Source of the DNA: an uncultured Collinsella sp.
GTDB lineage: Bacteria > Actinomycetota > Coriobacteriia > Coriobacteriales > Coriobacteriaceae
Assembly: GCA_900768795.1 (NCBI GenBank)
Contig: CAAGEH010000023.1
Span: 62,001 to 126,000 of the forward strand
Reading direction: 5' to 3'
Length of the DNA stretch: 64,000 nucleotides
The notes beneath the pieces are model-generated. The model was given only the letters and a program-made list of their open reading frames with translations, had not been told where the DNA came from and searched no databases. Numbering within the stretch: position 1 is the stretch's first letter; each line of letters starts with the position of its first letter. Positions 41,901-48,623 of the stretch are shown one piece after another. The position numbers and the translations under genes are program-made.

Positions 41901-43600
41901 GCGGTCTCGACGCGCTCACCACTGACCAGGTCCAGGAGATTTTGGAGGCGAGCGGAAAGATCTACACGGTGCTCAAGATCGACGAGGTATCCAATCTGGG
42001 TGCCGCGCGCATCCGCATCCGTTCGCTCATGGCGGCCCTCAAGGATCAGGAGGCCGAGCGCAAGGCTGCTGCCGCTGCCGCGGGTAAGACCTACGAGCAG
42101 GGCGATGCCGCGCCGGTGGCTCCCTCGACCGATGCGCCCGCATTCGCGAGCCGCAAGTACACCTTCGAGGCGCAGCGTCCGAGCAAGTCTGCCGCATGGC
42201 CAAAGGTTCCCTTTACCGAGGCGATGCGCGAGGAGGGCTACACCATTCTGTGCCCGCAGATGGCGCCGATCCACTTTGACCTGGTCAAAGAGGTGTTCCG
42301 TGGTGCCGGCTACAACTTGGAGCTGCTGCCCTCGACCGATCACGATGCCGTCGAGGCCGGTCTGCGCTATGTCAACAACGACATCTGCTACCCGTCCATC
42401 CTGGTGACGGGCCAGATCATGGAGGCCATCGAAAGTGGCAAGTACGATCTGTCCAAGACCGCCGTGATCATCAGTCAGACGGGCGGCGGCTGCCGTGCGA
42501 CCAACTACATCGCGCTCATCCGCAAGGCCCTGCGCGAGAGCGGCCATCCCGATATCCCCGTCATCAGCCTTTCGGCTGCGGCACTCGGCGAGGAGAACCC
42601 CGGCTTCAGGATCACGCCGACGCTGCTCAAGCAGGCGGTCTATGCTGTGCTCTTTGGTGACGTGATGATGCAGATGCTCTATCGCTGCCGCCCGTACGAG
42701 GCGACTCCCGGTGCCGCCAACGCACTCTATGACGAGTACATGGCGCGTGCACGCAAGCTGGCGCCAAAGTTCACGAGGCACAACTACACCAAGCTCTGCC
42801 GCGAGGCCATTCGTGCGTTCGACACCATGCCGCTTGTGGGCGAGGGAACCAAGCCGCGCGTGGGCGTGGTCGGAGAGATTCTGGTCAAGTTCCATCCCAC
42901 GGCCAACAACCATGTGGTCGACGTTATCGAGCGCGAGGGCTGCGAAGCCGTGGTGCCGGGCCTGCTCGACTTCTTCCTCTATTCCATGAGCAACTCCGAG
43001 CTGCAAAAAGACGAGCTCGGCAGCTCCGCCGCCACGCGCACCGCGATGCAGGCGCTGATTAAGCTCGTGGACTGGATGCGTACGCCGGTCGAGGAGATGC
43101 TCGCCAAGTCCACGCGTTTCGAGGCGCCGGAGCGCATCGGCACCATGGCGGACAAGGCGCGCACGGTGCTTTCCGTCTGCAACAACATGGGCGAGGGCTG
43201 GCTGCTCACGGCCGAGATGCTCGACCTGATCGACCATGGCGCGCCCAACATCATCTGCACGCAGCCGTTTGCCTGCCTGCCCAATCACGTGGTCGGCAAG
43301 TCGGTGATCAAAGAGTTGCGCCGTCAGCATCCCGAGAGCAATATCGTCGCGGTCGACTACGATCCGGGCGCCTCGGAGGTCAACCAGCTCAACCGCATCA
43401 AGCTCATGATCAGCGTTGCCAAGGAGAACCTGCGTGCCGGCAAGGGCTTTAAGCTCGAGAAGGTGGCGCCGCTCTCGATGGACGAGGTCACGGGCAAGAT
43501 GCATCCGCACGATAACGGTTGCGCCGCAGGGACCTGCGGAGCCGTGAGCGAGGAGACTGTCGCCTCGGTCGCGGAGAGGCTGGGGCGCGGCATCAAATAA
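38984..43600 (+). CDS. Giant fused 2-hydroxyacyl-CoA dehydratase activase protein
   Basis: A 1538-residue fusion from the BcrA/BadF/HgdC activase family. Two ASKHA ATPase domains lie in tandem: one from about residue 30 (LGIDVGSTTVKLAVL, ELGGEDAKIIYF, NGTCAGGTGAFIDQM) and one from about 345 (IGIDAGSTTMKAALV, DIGGQDMKCLRV, ACSSGCGSFIES). Their Cys (in CAGGTG, SRCGVFAKTD, CSSGCG, SRCTVFMNS) fit the bridging [4Fe-4S] cluster of activases. A Cys-rich insert CGRCSNNC follows near 630, then a long DUF2229-like region and a C-terminal HgdB-like region with conserved Cys (CYPAKMSHGH, CYNCP, NNDICYPS). In the known system such ATPases push electrons into a dehydratase. Here donor and acceptor may be one chain. 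The substrate is unknown. The ATG follows GAGGAGAG. Confidence 0.9.
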   Translation: MADLSQEIKPGVVPEGAIFNPEAANGPLHLGIDVGSTTVKLAVLNDQNEIVYAKYQRHHTDVRACARDLFVGAAGVLPEAQMTCAITGSGGLLLSQWLGLEFVQEVIASKRAVETLIPATDVAIELGGEDAKIIYFDNGIEQRMNGTCAGGTGAFIDQMATLLHTDAGGLNDLAKNATTIYPIASRCGVFAKTDVQPLLNEGARPEDVAASIFQAVVTQTISGLACGRPIRGNVAFLGGPLQYLSELRHRFYVTLDLDEEHRIVPQNAHLFVASGAAMAHESDKTSTFPELIRAIDDLGDVQGSEVERLDPLFATPEDYAEFKERHDKEIVPKGKLEGYHGRVFIGIDAGSTTMKAALVGEDGQLLHTWYGNNNGDILGTAKVIMADFYNHIPEGCTIGHVTTTGYGEALLIEALKADSGEIETVAHLRGAKAFLPGVEFILDIGGQDMKCLRVKDGVIEHIMLNEACSSGCGSFIESFAVSMDMDVRAFADAAIHATAPVDLGSRCTVFMNSRVKQAQKEGATVGDIAAGLSYSVIKNALFKVIKLRDSKEIGKQVIVQGGTFMSDATLRAFELLTGVNAVRPDIAGCMGAYGAALLARDRAGADSVSSILSADEIQHLAVTQKHVRCGRCSNNCQLTVNDFGGGRRFITGNRCEKGAGHKKKKTDAPNLFKKKNELLFNREVLDADEAPRGTVGIPRALNMYENYPFWHAFFTRLGFSVQLSDQSSKKTYEAGIESMPSESVCYPAKMSHGHVMNLINRDVDFIWMPCVRWERKEDSTAGNCYNCPIVMSYPTALGLNIDEIREKNVEFLYPFVPYHDKTELKRRLYQVLAVDRVADAEAGRGRVRGPKITRTEIDEAVNAAYEADARFHEDIQTMGEDALKWVEDHGGHGIVLAGRPYHNDPEINHALPELISSFGFAVFTEDSLAHLVKPERPIRVVDQWMYHSRLYAVARFVTMRNDLDLIQLNSFGCGLDALTTDQVQEILEASGKIYTVLKIDEVSNLGAARIRIRSLMAALKDQEAERKAAAAAAGKTYEQGDAAPVAPSTDAPAFASRKYTFEAQRPSKSAAWPKVPFTEAMREEGYTILCPQMAPIHFDLVKEVFRGAGYNLELLPSTDHDAVEAGLRYVNNDICYPSILVTGQIMEAIESGKYDLSKTAVIISQTGGGCRATNYIALIRKALRESGHPDIPVISLSAAALGEENPGFRITPTLLKQAVYAVLFGDVMMQMLYRCRPYEATPGAANALYDEYMARARKLAPKFTRHNYTKLCREAIRAFDTMPLVGEGTKPRVGVVGEILVKFHPTANNHVVDVIEREGCEAVVPGLLDFFLYSMSNSELQKDELGSSAATRTAMQALIKLVDWMRTPVEEMLAKSTRFEAPERIGTMADKARTVLSVCNNMGEGWLLTAEMLDLIDHGAPNIICTQPFACLPNHVVGKSVIKELRRQHPESNIVAVDYDPGASEVNQLNRIKLMISVAKENLRAGKGFKLEKVAPLSMDEVTGKMHPHDNGCAAGTCGAVSEETVASVAERLGRGIK

Positions 43601-43641
43601 CCTGTGTCAAGGAGCCTTTACGTTCGATACGACGTATTTTG

Positions 43642-43679
43642 CGGCCGCTGTGGGTTTTGCCCGCGGCGGCCGTTTTTTT
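43642..43679 (+). terminator. Strong terminator of the TetR-activase operon
   Basis: A 13-base stem, CGGCCGCTGTGGG with CCCGCGGCGGCCG (two G-T), closes a five-base loop and is followed by seven T. Confidence 0.92.
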
Positions 43680-43748
43680 CAGATATGGATGGGGAGCGAA
43701 GTGCCGTGGGCGATATGAACAGGGGCTGGTATTATTTTGGCGGAATGA

Positions 43749-44123
43749 ACCTATTTTGAATGGAACCAATTCGAGACGGCGAAGGGCGGCGGCGATGCCG
43801 TTCTCGACAAGAAGCGCGACCCGCTGCAGGCGCTGATCGATAAGTTCAACGAACAGTGGGCGGGCAACTTCACCGACGGCGACCGGGTGGTTATCGATAC
43901 GCTTTGGAAGCGCATTGCAGATAATCCCGAAGTTAAAGATACAATCCAGCGCGATGGCCGGCGAGTGTTCGAGTCGAGCGTGCTGCCCAAAGTCTTCGAC
44001 GAGGAGGCACGCCGTGCTTACATGGAGAACACCAACTCGTTTACGAGCCTCTTTGAGGACGGTGCCAAATATCGCGCGATGATGAACGCCATCGGGCAGT
44101 TGTTGGTGGAGAAGTTCGGTTGA
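43749..44123 (+). pseudogene. C-terminal relic of a type I restriction HsdR subunit
   Basis: The frame is open from 43749, right after a TGA at 43746, to TGA at 44121. It encodes WNQFETAKGGGDAVLDKKRD, LQALIDKFNEQWAGNFTDGD, VFESSVLPKVFDEEARRAYM and ends AIGQLLVEKFG. The pattern of a FNE...F helix, DxV and a final short helix resembles the last 125 residues of HsdR motor subunits. There is no start codon until a GTG at 43887, and no helicase, HsdM or HsdS gene is near. It looks like the tail of a lost restriction locus between the activase terminator and the next gene. Confidence 0.55.
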
Positions 44124-44309
44124 TTCGGCTGTAGCGTGATCGCTATCTGATGGAATTCCAGATGGATGTCTCATTACGTCAAAGATAAGCGACATATGTC
44201 GCCGTTTGTGGCTTAAAAACTATCGTCTGCCGAAGGTAGGAGGGCAAAGGGTGCTGCATAGGGTTGAATAGACATATACAGATGTGTCCCCGTTAGAGAG
44301 GATCGCCCT

Positions 44310-45269
44310 ATGAGCTACAAGAACGTCTGTGTCGCCGGTGGTGGCGTGCTGGGAAGCCAGATTGCATTTCAGGCTGCGTACTGCGGTTTTGACGTGACGA
44401 TTTGGCTGCGGAGCGAGGGGAGCATCGGGCGCACGCAGCCTAAGCTCGACCATGTTCACCAGGAGTACATCGCCGCGATTGAGGACATGGCAGATGGTAC
44501 GGGCGAATGGTGCGCGGGCATCGCCGACAGCGATTTGCCCTTCGACAAAGATGCCGCCCTCGCTGCCGTCGAGCGCGCCGCATCGACAATTAAGCTGGAG
44601 CTCGACCTTGCCGTCGCCGTTGCCGATGCCGATCTTGTAATCGAGTCCATGGCGGAGGACACGCAGGCAAAAATCGAGTTCTACCAAAAGCTCGCGCCGG
44701 TGCTGCCGCAGAAAACCGTCGTGGTCACCAACTCGTCCACACTGCTGCCGAGCACGTTTGCCAAGTACACCGGGCGTCCCGAAAAGTATCTGTCGCTCCA
44801 CTTTGCCAATTCCATCTGGAAAAACAACATGACCGAGGTCATGGCGCAAGCCCAGACCGACAAGCGCTATTTTGACGAGCTCATCGAATTCGCCAACGAC
44901 ATTCGCATGCTCGCGCTGCCCGTCAACAAGGAAAAGAACGGCTACCTGCTCAATTCGATGCTGGTACCGTGGCTGCTTTCTGGCCTTGACCTGTACGTGT
45001 CGGGCGTTTCGGACCCCAAGAGCATCGACCTCGCCTGGACGCGTGGAACCGGTGCGCCCAAGGGTCCGTTCCGTGTGTTCGATACCGTCGGGATTCAAAC
45101 GGCGTACAACATCGTGATGCAATATCAGAAGGTTCCCGGCCTGCTGTCTCCGCTGCTTAAAAAGATGATGATGCCCTACAACTTCAAGGCGATGGCAGCG
45201 GTGCTCAAAAAAATGATCGACGAAGGAAAGCTCGGCGAGTCCTCGGGGGAGGGCTTCTTCAAATATTGA
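44310..45269 (+). CDS. 3-Hydroxyacyl-CoA dehydrogenase
   Basis: A 319-residue NAD-dependent 3-hydroxyacyl-CoA dehydrogenase (HBD/FadB C-type), converting 3-hydroxybutyryl-CoA and relatives to the 3-keto form. The Rossmann motif is NVCVAGGGVLGSQIAFQAAYCG. The catalytic region has VTNSSTLLPSTFA, SLHFANSIWKNNMTEV (His-Glu pair region) and KEKNGYLLNSMLVPWL. The helical C-terminal domain ends EGFFKY. No thiolase, crotonase or acyl-CoA dehydrogenase is beside it. The ATG follows AGAGAGGA. Confidence 0.88.
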   Translation: MSYKNVCVAGGGVLGSQIAFQAAYCGFDVTIWLRSEGSIGRTQPKLDHVHQEYIAAIEDMADGTGEWCAGIADSDLPFDKDAALAAVERAASTIKLELDLAVAVADADLVIESMAEDTQAKIEFYQKLAPVLPQKTVVVTNSSTLLPSTFAKYTGRPEKYLSLHFANSIWKNNMTEVMAQAQTDKRYFDELIEFANDIRMLALPVNKEKNGYLLNSMLVPWLLSGLDLYVSGVSDPKSIDLAWTRGTGAPKGPFRVFDTVGIQTAYNIVMQYQKVPGLLSPLLKKMMMPYNFKAMAAVLKKMIDEGKLGESSGEGFFKY

Positions 45270-45351
45270 GCCTAAGGGCTGGTTAAGGGTGCCTTGTTAG
45301 ACTGCTCTTGTCGTGGGGACGGGGAAGGGCTCGGTACAAGGAGCACCATAG

Positions 45352-47124
45352 ATGAACACCGATTTAGACAGCGTCCCGCAGAACATAAAGCAAAAGGCAA
45401 ACGATACCGCCGCCGGCAAACGTCCGCTTTCGCGCCGTACGCTTGTCGGCGCAGCTGTTGCGGCAACTGCTCTTGTGGGAGGGGCTGCTGCCGCGCGTGC
45501 GCTCGGCTCCAGAACATCTGCCGGTAAGGCGGCGTCCGACGGCTCTGCCACGACAACGGGCGAACTGACACGGGCTCAGAAAAAGCTTCTGGCCGAGTTC
45601 AAGGCCACCTATGATGTCGAGAGCCAGGCAAAAATCAAATCAGCCCTCGATGACGAATATGCAAAAGCTCCGCATGGGGAAGACAACCCGTTTGCAAAGG
45701 TCGATCCTTTCGGCACCAACACGCTGAGCTGTTATGTCCGGTTTTCCACCAAGGATGCCGTGACGCTTTCCTACACGGTCAAGGCGGGCGGAAGCGCCAA
45801 GGCGAGCGAAGATACGGGCATTGTCGACTTTACGCGTACACCCAAGGGCGGCGACGCGTATGCGACGGAGCACGAGTTTTTGGTTTTCGGTTTGATTCCC
45901 GGATGCAAAAACGATGTGCGTCTCACGTTGACCGGTAAGGACGGCGCAGTGAGGACCGTTCGGCTCAGCTCGTGCGCAAATGCATTGAAGGGAACGGAAA
46001 AAGCGCAGCTTACAGTATCTAGTGGTTCGTCTAAAACGGAGCTTGCCGACGGGCTTTACGCTATCCTCGGAAATGATTCCTCGCAGCTCGACTTTATGTA
46101 TCTGTACGATAACGACGGTTATATCAGGGGCGAGATCCCGCTTATCGGATATCGTAGCCATCGGCTGCTTTTTGACGGAGCGGGCGTTTACTTTAGCGTA
46201 TCGACAACAAAGATTGCACAGGTAAATGTTCTTGGGCAGGTCACACGTGTGTTCAATACGGGGGATTTTGAGCTGCATCACGACTATGTGTTCGACGGTG
46301 CGGGCGACCTTCTCGTGCTTGCAAGCGACAAAGGCTCCGAGACCGACTTGGACGTGGACCGCGCGAGCGCAAAAACAACGGAGACGCGTAAGAGCGTGGA
46401 AGATAAGGTCATCAAGATCGATACGAAGACCGGCGAGGTCTCGCTCGTGGTCGACTTGGGCGATATGTTTCCCGATCTCAAGGCGCAGGCGAAAATCGCA
46501 TCCGACGGCGATCTCGACTGGATTCATATCAACACGATTCAATGGCTGGGAAACGACACGATTCTGCTGAGCTCGCGTGAGACATCGACCGTTATCAAGT
46601 TGCGCGACATCTACGGTACGCCCACGGTCGATTGGCTTATGGGCGATCCCGCGTTTTGGAAGGGCTCGGGCTTTGAGGACAAGCTCCTCACCAAGCAGGG
46701 GGCTTTCGATTCGAATGCCGGTCAGCACAGCGTGACCTATCTGCCTTTTGAAGGCTCAAACGCAGACGGTTATCGAATTTTGATGTTCGACAACAACTAC
46801 GGAGCCGCAGAAAGCTACCCCAAATTTGACTGGTCGCAGCTCGGTGCACATGTTGTCACCGATTATGGGAGCGGAACCTACTCGCTGACGCGGCTCTTTA
46901 CCGTTGACGAAGACAAGCGTACCTATGCGGTCGAAGAGCAATTCAAGGTACCGTTCTCTGCATACGTGAGCAGCGCTCAGCAGCTCGGGAGCGCCGGGAA
47001 CGTGCTTGTGGACTCGGGGCAGGCAAAGACGTTTACGGAATATGACCGATACGGCAGGGCGGTCCGCACATTCAAGATGCCGGCGGAAAAGTACATCTAT
47101 CGCGTGTACAAATACGATATCTAG
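45352..47124 (+). CDS. Tat-exported aryl-sulfate sulfotransferase
   Basis: A 590-residue arylsulfate sulfotransferase of the ASST family, which moves sulfate between phenolic compounds outside the membrane without PAPS. The N-terminus carries a Tat signal (LSRRTLVG at 26-33, then a hydrophobic Ala/Val stretch to about 48), so it is folded before export and may stay anchored. The beta-propeller core shows LIGYRSHRLLFDG, FELHHDYVFDGAGDLLVLASD, INTIQWLGNDTILLSSRETSTVIKL and NAGQHSVTYL. His residues in these blocks should include the sulfated intermediate. No DsbA/DsbL partner is adjacent. It could modify dietary or drug phenols. Confidence 0.88.
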   Translation: MNTDLDSVPQNIKQKANDTAAGKRPLSRRTLVGAAVAATALVGGAAAARALGSRTSAGKAASDGSATTTGELTRAQKKLLAEFKATYDVESQAKIKSALDDEYAKAPHGEDNPFAKVDPFGTNTLSCYVRFSTKDAVTLSYTVKAGGSAKASEDTGIVDFTRTPKGGDAYATEHEFLVFGLIPGCKNDVRLTLTGKDGAVRTVRLSSCANALKGTEKAQLTVSSGSSKTELADGLYAILGNDSSQLDFMYLYDNDGYIRGEIPLIGYRSHRLLFDGAGVYFSVSTTKIAQVNVLGQVTRVFNTGDFELHHDYVFDGAGDLLVLASDKGSETDLDVDRASAKTTETRKSVEDKVIKIDTKTGEVSLVVDLGDMFPDLKAQAKIASDGDLDWIHINTIQWLGNDTILLSSRETSTVIKLRDIYGTPTVDWLMGDPAFWKGSGFEDKLLTKQGAFDSNAGQHSVTYLPFEGSNADGYRILMFDNNYGAAESYPKFDWSQLGAHVVTDYGSGTYSLTRLFTVDEDKRTYAVEEQFKVPFSAYVSSAQQLGSAGNVLVDSGQAKTFTEYDRYGRAVRTFKMPAEKYIYRVYKYDI

Positions 47125-47195
47125 CTTGTTATCTAGCTTGTAAGGCTCAGTTGAGTTGAGCTGCGCTTATGCAGCTGCTTAAAAAGCCAGACGGG

Positions 47196-47254
47196 CTAGT
47201 GCACCGCGCGCTTGATATGCAGTTGAAACCGTGAAGATTAGTGCACCGCGCGCT
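47196..47254. repeat. In-frame duplication of a gene end including the stop
   Basis: TAGTGCACCGCGCGCT occurs at 47197-47212 and 47239-47254, offset 42 (14 codons). On the minus strand the gene ends ERAVH-stop (TAA at 47238-47240); reading on in frame gives SSRFQLHIKRAVH-stop (TAG at 47196-47198). Confidence 0.75.
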
Positions 47255-47630
47255 CGCCGTGCACGTTCTTGGCGAGGACAAAGAGCAGCACGGCAAATGC
47301 GACATTCATGATGCCGTCGAGGTCGGCGCCTCCGCTAAACGCGGAGAGTCCAAGCTCGGTAATGCTGTAGAGCACCTCGATTATGCTCACGGCGTAAATC
47401 GGCGTCGATTTGGCGGGGTCGTTGGCGCCGCGGATGCCAAAGATGCCGATGGCGACATCGAGTACGCCTCCGGCAATCATCATGACGGTATAAAGCATGA
47501 CATCGGCTTTGTCGAAGCCCTTGGGCACTTGAGTGCTCGTGATGCCGAGCGTGCCGAGCGCAACCGTGCCGATGCCGAGCACGATAAACAGAATCGATAC
47601 GAGTTTGAGAGCCTTACGCGATGTGCTCAT
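47238..47630 (-). CDS. Small four-span membrane protein, MSTxRKALK type (paralogue)
   Basis: Function not recognised. The 130-residue protein has four predicted spans (LVSILFIVLGIGTVALGTLGI, VMLYTVMMIAGGVLDVAIGIFGI, IYAVSIIEVLYSITELGLSAF, IMNVAFAVLLFVLAKNV). Its N-terminus MSTSRKALKLVSILFIVLGI is almost the same as that of 30870-31304. The ATG at 47630 follows AAGGAGGC. Its 3' end is duplicated in frame just downstream. The pair probably arose by duplication. Confidence 0.77.
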   Translation of the reverse strand: MSTSRKALKLVSILFIVLGIGTVALGTLGITSTQVPKGFDKADVMLYTVMMIAGGVLDVAIGIFGIRGANDPAKSTPIYAVSIIEVLYSITELGLSAFSGGADLDGIMNVAFAVLLFVLAKNVHGERAVH

Positions 47631-47703
47631 ACGGAGCCTCCTTGTTAGCGTTTGGCCCTCAACGATACACGTTCGAACCGCAAATGTGACAAAAATGTGA
47701 TGA

Positions 47704-48471
47704 TTGCTGTTGAACAATCGAGGCGCCAAAGTTGCGCAACAAAGCCTATCTATATCGGACCTATTAATAATTGAGCCGTTTGTTGCTGCCGAAAACGCCG
47801 TAAAGGATGCCCAGACCAAGCTCACGGCCGCCGAGAACGCTGCGGCGGACGCGCAGAGCGCGCTCGATGCGGCAAAAAAGACGGTAGAGGATACCAAGGC
47901 GGATATCGAAAAGGCCAAGGACGAGCTTGCAAAGGACCAGGCGCTCAAGGACGACCTTGACCATGTCGACGAGGACGCCTCCCTTGCTGCCGGTACCACG
48001 GTGTTCCAGGCTGGTTGGACGGCCAAGAACGAGTTCGCTACGCTCAATGCAGCGTATGCCCGTTATAAGGCAGCGGTCGATGCCGAGGCGGGATTGAAGG
48101 CCGCCGCCGCAGATGCAGATGCAAAACTTGCGGACGCAAACGATGTATATGCCGCAGCACTCGCTAAGTACGGTGAGGCGAAGGACGCCCTTGCCGCTGC
48201 TCAGGCGGAGTACGACAAATACTATCTCAAGGCAAAGCCGGTGCATGCGCAAGCTGCTACGCAGGCTGCCGCAAAGGCGCCCGCGCGCAAAGCTACCGCC
48301 AAGGGACTCGCGCAGACGGGCGATACCTCAAGTGCCGCAGGCGAGGTGTTCGCAATCGGCGGCTTTACGCTCGTAGCCGCCGGCGTGACGCTCGGCGACC
48401 GGCGTCGTAAGCAGATGCAACCTTACGCTCTGCCTTGCACTGGTGGTACAGGTATAACAACGCGGGCATAA
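47704..48471 (+). pseudogene. C-terminal relic of a sortase-anchored surface protein
   Basis: The open frame encodes an Ala/Lys/Asp-rich coiled coil (AAENAVKDAQTKLTAAENAA and following, about residues 29-80), a second coiled-coil region, and a cell-wall sorting signal near residues 209-240: LAQTGD, a hydrophobic stretch VFAIGGFTLVAAGVTL and RRRKQ. LAxTG variants are used by actinobacterial sortases. There is no signal peptide, and the first 20 residues look non-coding; the frame has only TTG-type starts, so the 5' part of the gene is missing. An extra 15 residues follow RRRKQ. No sortase gene is nearby. Confidence 0.65.
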
Positions 48472-48476
48472 CAAAT

Positions 48477-48510
48477 GAGGGCCCCGGTACCGCTCGGTGC
48501 CGAGGCCCTC
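48477..48510. terminator. Bidirectional hairpin between convergent genes
   Basis: GAGGGCC-CCGGTACCG pairs with CGGTGCCGAGGCCCTC, 15 bases with one mismatch and a GCTC-type loop. It separates the surface-protein relic and the OPT transporter gene. T-runs are weak on both sides. A 12-base tandem (TATGGGGCGAAC twice, near 48528-48553) follows. Confidence 0.6.
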
Positions 48511-48623
48511 GTGCCTGTGTATATAGAATATGGGGCGAACATTATGGGGCGAACGCCGGGTTCAATTGCGTGCAATCGCGCGTTTGGGTATGCGCCCAGG
48601 TCGTCCATTCGAACGATGCGAGT

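Noticed and set aside
38522..43510. A 1662-codon open frame on the minus strand opposite the giant activase
   Set aside because: It is His/Arg/Leu/Val-rich with no recognisable domain and lies antisense to a gene with clear ATPase motifs. GC-rich codon bias often leaves the opposite frame open.
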